Assembly (NCBI GenBank): GCA_046757925.1
Contig: JBHHZE010000013.1
Span: 1-64,000, forward strand
Origin: JAZDCZ01 sp046757925
Lineage (GTDB): Bacteria > Gemmatimonadota > Gemmatimonadetes > Gemmatimonadales > GWC2-71-9
Reading direction: 5' to 3'
Length of the DNA: 64,000 nucleotides
This document shows positions 60,938-64,000 of this stretch, piece by piece. The notes beneath the pieces are model-generated. The model ran no database searches and had not been told where the DNA came from. It saw only the letters and a list, made by a program, of their open reading frames with translations. A program made the position numbers and the translations under genes. The first letter of the stretch is position 1; each line of letters starts with the position of its first letter.

Positions 60938-62158
60938 ATGAGGCCCGCTTGGTTGATGCCGATATTCCTGATAGCAGCCTGTGGTGGATCCGCAACCCAC
61001 CGGCCTCCGGTAGTACGGGACAGCGCTGGTATCACCATCGTCGAAAACCTGGATCCTGTCTGGAGCAAGGCCGACCGCTGGGCGGTCTCCGATGAACCCA
61101 TAGTGGACATCGGAACCGCTGACAAGTCTTCGAAGAGCTCCCTGGAACGTGCCGTTAGCGCCGTTCGACTGGCAAACGGCACAATCGCAGTCGCGAACGC
61201 AGGGACTAAAGAGATCCGCTGGTACGACAACGGCGGCAACTACCTACGTTCCAGCGGCGGCAAGCTCGGGGCGGAAATCGAGTTTGTAGGCATCGAGAAA
61301 CTCGATATACTGGTGCCGGATTCCGTAGTGGCCTACGATTTCGGAGCCCTGCGGATATCGGTCTTCGACAAAGACGGGACGTTCAAGCGGGCCACCAGCG
61401 TAGTCGTAGCTTTTGGATCGCCGCCGGGCTCGCTTCGGGGAGCGTTTGCCGACGGTTCTCTACTCTTTGTGCGCGGACCCAAATCCTGGGTTCGCTCGCT
61501 GATCAGATCCGGCCAGGCACCAGACGGCCTGATGCGCGGCCCCGCCGACGCGTTTCATTATACGAGCACCGGACGATTCATCCGCATCATAGGCAGCTTC
61601 GTGGGTTCCGAGCAGTTCTTCAAAAGGGGCAAGCGGTTCGTCCGCGCATCCGCCAGACCCTTCGGCCGAGATGCCTCGTTCGCGGTCGCGGGCAATCAGT
61701 TCTACGTGGGTTATCAAAACACCTACGAGATAGAACTTCGTGACACCAACGACTCACTCAAAGCTGTCATACGCCTACAGCGCAGGAATCGCAGCGTGTC
61801 TCCAAAGGACGTGGAGACCTTCAAGCAAAACGCCATGGTCGGTGTCCATGAGAGGAATAGAGACGAAAAGATTCGGCAACTGGAGGCATTCCCATACCCC
61901 GATTCGATGCCCGCCTACGGTGCGATCCATACCGACCCGGACGGCAACTTATGGGTTGCAGACTACGAACCCTTCCCGGTCGAAGCGCTGGGATGGACCG
62001 TGTTCGATGCGGATCACAGGATGCTAGGCAAGGTGTACGTACCCTCGCGCTTCTCGATCTATCAGATCGGAAACGATTTCGTCTTGGGTCGTCTCATCGA
62101 TCCCAAGGGAGTCGAACACATTTCAGTCTATAGACTGGAAAAACCAGTAGCGCGCTAG
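60938..62158 (+). CDS. Putative 6-bladed beta-propeller lipoprotein
   Basis: This is a 406-residue protein. Its lipoprotein signal ends at the lipobox FLIAAC, Cys15. RDSAGITIVEN directly after the lipid anchor is typical of 6-bladed beta-propeller proteins common in Gemmatimonadota. NHL/propeller-like blades follow: VRLANGTIAVANAGTKEIRWYD, LRISVFDKDGTFKR, HIDPDGNLWVADYEP-type IHTDPDGNLWVADYEP, and FVLGRLIDPKGVEHISVY. Binding partner is unknown. It is divergent from ligA across 144 nt. Confidence 0.82.
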   Translation: MRPAWLMPIFLIAACGGSATHRPPVVRDSAGITIVENLDPVWSKADRWAVSDEPIVDIGTADKSSKSSLERAVSAVRLANGTIAVANAGTKEIRWYDNGGNYLRSSGGKLGAEIEFVGIEKLDILVPDSVVAYDFGALRISVFDKDGTFKRATSVVVAFGSPPGSLRGAFADGSLLFVRGPKSWVRSLIRSGQAPDGLMRGPADAFHYTSTGRFIRIIGSFVGSEQFFKRGKRFVRASARPFGRDASFAVAGNQFYVGYQNTYEIELRDTNDSLKAVIRLQRRNRSVSPKDVETFKQNAMVGVHERNRDEKIRQLEAFPYPDSMPAYGAIHTDPDGNLWVADYEPFPVEALGWTVFDADHRMLGKVYVPSRFSIYQIGNDFVLGRLIDPKGVEHISVYRLEKPVAR

Positions 62159-62160
62159 AC

Positions 62161-63393
62161 CTAGAGGACCTGCGCGGCAGCTTGACCGTTCGAGCCTGAG
62201 GCGTCGAGAGTCGTTCTGAGAACCATCATGAGGCCCAGCAACATTGCGAGCGCAAGCACGGAGCTCGCCACGAACGATCCGCTCATTCCAAAAGCTTGGA
62301 CGGCGACTCCCACTATGACCGGACCCAACGTCTGACCGAGCCTCAGCAGAGTTCCGTTCAGGGCCATGAATGCGGCACGGTATTCAGAAGGAGCAAAGCC
62401 GGTCAGGATCGTCATTATGCTTGGGATATTCAGACCGTTTGCGACCCCGAATAACAAGATAGGAAGCGCTAACGACCAGAGAGACCGTGCGAACGGGATT
62501 CCAGCGAGGGCCACGACATAAAGCGCAAAGCCAACCTTGACCAGTATCCGGGATCCGAAGCGTTCGGAAAGCGTACCCACCTTGAACGCCGTAATCGCCG
62601 TAGCGACTGAAGCGAGCGACATGACGAGGCCTATGAAGGCCGGCGATGCTGCATACGAACTCGTCAGCAGAAAGGGAAAGTAGGTGAGAAATGATCCATA
62701 GATCAGCACGAACGTGATGACACTGGATGCGAATAGAGCGAGTACTTGGGGCTGCCACACGGCCTTCAGCGTGACCGCAATGTACTCGCGCAGACTTCCT
62801 CCCGCCTCAGGCTCCGGATTGTCCAAAGCGAGCAATACTGCCAAGGCAACCGGCAGTGCGAGTAGCGGGAGAAAGAAAGGATAGTACCACCCGAGGAGAG
62901 CGAGACTGCCGCCGATTGCCGGGTAGAGACCGGTACCTATACTCAACACGCTCGCGTTGTACCCCATGGCGGCCGACCGGTCGTGTCCGGCAAAGAGATC
63001 TGCAACCATTGTGACGTTGAGTGCTCCAAGCGAAGACGCACCTATCCCCTGAAGGAACCTCAGGCCCAGCAGCAAGTTGAATTGGCGGGCAAAGCCGCAG
63101 GCTGTACCAGCCACGGCAAAGAGTACCAGAGACGGTACCAGGACCTTCTTGCGACCGACTCTGTCGCCCAACACTCCCAATACCGGAGTGAAGAATATCC
63201 CTGGCAGGGTAAATGCCGCGATGAGAAGGCCCGTTGTCTGAGGTGTGTTGCCGAACACGTAGGCGATGCGCGGGAGAACCGGTGTTACGGTGGACACGCC
63301 GAGCACCGCCATCAGAGTTATGCCAAAGATGACGTGCAGGTTGGTGTCGCGCAGGAGATGTCGCTCGCGCGGAGCGGACCCGTAGGTGCGCAA
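62161..63393 (-). CDS. Major facilitator superfamily transporter
   Basis: This is a 410-residue protein from TTG 63393, with 12 hydrophobic segments. The MFS loop 2-3 motif reads GVLGDRVGRKKVLV, and the similar loop 8-9 appears as KVGTLSERFGSRILV. The proton/antiporter motif C region has GASSLGALNVTMVADLF. Drug export by the DHA1 branch is likely, but the substrate cannot be told. The 3' end lies 2 nt after the convergent lipoprotein gene stop; upstream, the secreted-protein gene ends 13 nt before. Confidence 0.9.
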   Translation of the reverse strand: MRTYGSAPRERHLLRDTNLHVIFGITLMAVLGVSTVTPVLPRIAYVFGNTPQTTGLLIAAFTLPGIFFTPVLGVLGDRVGRKKVLVPSLVLFAVAGTACGFARQFNLLLGLRFLQGIGASSLGALNVTMVADLFAGHDRSAAMGYNASVLSIGTGLYPAIGGSLALLGWYYPFFLPLLALPVALAVLLALDNPEPEAGGSLREYIAVTLKAVWQPQVLALFASSVITFVLIYGSFLTYFPFLLTSSYAASPAFIGLVMSLASVATAITAFKVGTLSERFGSRILVKVGFALYVVALAGIPFARSLWSLALPILLFGVANGLNIPSIMTILTGFAPSEYRAAFMALNGTLLRLGQTLGPVIVGVAVQAFGMSGSFVASSVLALAMLLGLMMVLRTTLDASGSNGQAAAQVL

Positions 63394-63406
63394 TTGCGCC
63401 AGGCTG

Positions 63407-64000
63407 CTATCCTCCCGGCTTCTTGGGCAATATGATGGCCGGTCCCGGATTGGGCCGGATCCCGTGCTCGTTCATACCCCGGTAAAGATCGGGCAACCGT
63501 GTGTTGATGATCTCGTTCAACCTATCGACGAGCTTCGGTACCCTTTCCCATGCGCGTTCGATCTGCCACAACTGGTCCCCCGTGGGACCGGCAGTGGCGC
63601 CGTCCACGGCATTCGAGAGCCGGCTGTCGCGGCGGGCCCGATTGACCTCTCCGGTGATCCTACGGAGTTCAGATCGAAGGCTGTCTGCCTCGTCGACGAG
63701 GGCTTCGGGTGCAAGGTCGCTCGCTTTGAGCAACTCTTGCGCCGACGATACCTGCTTGTTCAGCTCTTGTAGCGCTCTGCCGGCTTCCTCCACGGATCTT
63801 GCCAACGCATAGAGGCTCATGAGAGCTTCCTGACGCGCCAGCCGCTCCGCGTGAGAGATCGTGATCCTGGGATCCCCTTTGATAGTCAGGGGCGCAGTCG
63901 ATGTTTCACCAGCCGCTTCTAACCTCACCGTATAACTGCCGGGCATCACACGCGGCCCTCGCGCTGGCCCAAAGAAACCGCCGCGCTGTCCGCTCGTGTC
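63407..64000 (-). CDS. 3' end of a large secreted VPS10/sortilin-like beta-propeller protein (partial)
   Basis: The frame is open through the right edge, so only the last 197 residues are seen. They begin QRGGFFGPARGPRVMPGSYTVRL and have the closing FN3-like domain PGSYTVRLEAAGETSTAPLTIKGDPRI, seen at the end of bacterial VPS10-domain/glycosyl-hydrolase-like BNR proteins. A helical domain (about 40-150) and a PNPGPAIILPKKPGG tail follow. Function is unknown; such proteins are exported and abundant in Gemmatimonadota and Bacteroidota. Confidence 0.7.
   Translation of the reverse strand, partial: DTSGQRGGFFGPARGPRVMPGSYTVRLEAAGETSTAPLTIKGDPRITISHAERLARQEALMSLYALARSVEEAGRALQELNKQVSSAQELLKASDLAPEALVDEADSLRSELRRITGEVNRARRDSRLSNAVDGATAGPTGDQLWQIERAWERVPKLVDRLNEIINTRLPDLYRGMNEHGIRPNPGPAIILPKKPGG

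Noticed and set aside
1..64000. CRISPR arrays, transposases, integrases and phage genes
   Set aside because: No regularly spaced repeats and no such coding sequences were seen across the window.

Overview
The window is a contiguous, gene-dense piece of a bacterial chromosome with moderately high G+C. Genes lie on both strands, usually in short operons with overlapping or abutting ends. No stretch longer than about 300 bases lacks a gene; the longest gaps are 4716-4954, 35219-35475 and 40149-40383. I see no insertion sequence, prophage, CRISPR array, rRNA or origin. Several traits suggest a Gemmatimonadota-like organism: a 6-bladed beta-propeller lipoprotein, signal-peptide proteins ending in AQ, a VPS10/sortilin-like tail at the right edge, outer-membrane barrels, and menaquinone tailoring genes of the kind used in the futalosine route. 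This is inference from protein style, not a database match.

Layout. 42-3919: tRNA-Leu, then trigger factor, ClpP, ClpX and the GTPase EngB (protein folding and quality control). 3941-10269: a frameshifted CbiX-like gene, a left-handed beta-helix acyltransferase coupled to a hybrid histidine kinase, and a convergent GspE/PilB-type ATPase fused to a receiver domain. 10382-15712: an outer-membrane barrel protein, divergent trpE, and an FHA-GAF-adenylate cyclase. 15694-21036 (minus): an HD-GYP response regulator upstream of glmM-glmS-dtd-maf. 21151-27608 (plus): a trans-sulfuration enzyme, M48 protease, purD, mutM, a half-length UvrC-like GIY-YIG protein and a Na+/Ca2+ exchanger. 27555-31795 (minus): menG, ubiD-, ubiA- and ubiX-type genes and a YfcE-like phosphoesterase, a tight quinone operon. 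31888-35218: an ECF sigma factor with three envelope proteins.

35476-40148: a peptide ABC lipoprotein and two permeases without ATPases, then a Gfo/Idh/MocA oxidoreductase. 40210-41438: a degraded patch holding a CGNR zinc-finger remnant, a small unknown ORF and a frameshifted putative regulator. 41462-47063: Mrp/ApbC, a DHH phosphoesterase, a sodium:amino-acid symporter with a large insert, and guaB. 47170-49354: a small acidic-tailed protein, an SH3-domain protein and an outer-membrane barrel. 49358-53362: tungstate-type ABC permease and ATPase, a PTPS/QueD homologue, mobA and moeA, a molybdenum/tungsten cofactor block. 53373-60793 (minus): ligA, polX, a 59-residue CDGSH protein, etfB, etfA and an ETF:quinone oxidoreductase. 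60938-64000: a beta-propeller lipoprotein, an MFS transporter and the cut-off 3' end of a large secreted protein.

How the parts may fit together: the ETF and ETF-QO genes would deliver electrons from acyl-CoA or similar dehydrogenases into the quinone pool whose menaquinone tailoring enzymes are encoded at 27555-31795. The many signalling proteins (hybrid kinase, receiver-ATPase fusion, HD-GYP, cyclase, ECF sigma) point to a free-living, environment-sensing cell. No single wholly novel system stands out. The best leads are the ATPase-receiver fusion, the Glu-substituted receiver, the ECF/toast-rack envelope operon, the short UvrC-like protein, and the variant iron-sulfur motif in the ETF-QO.
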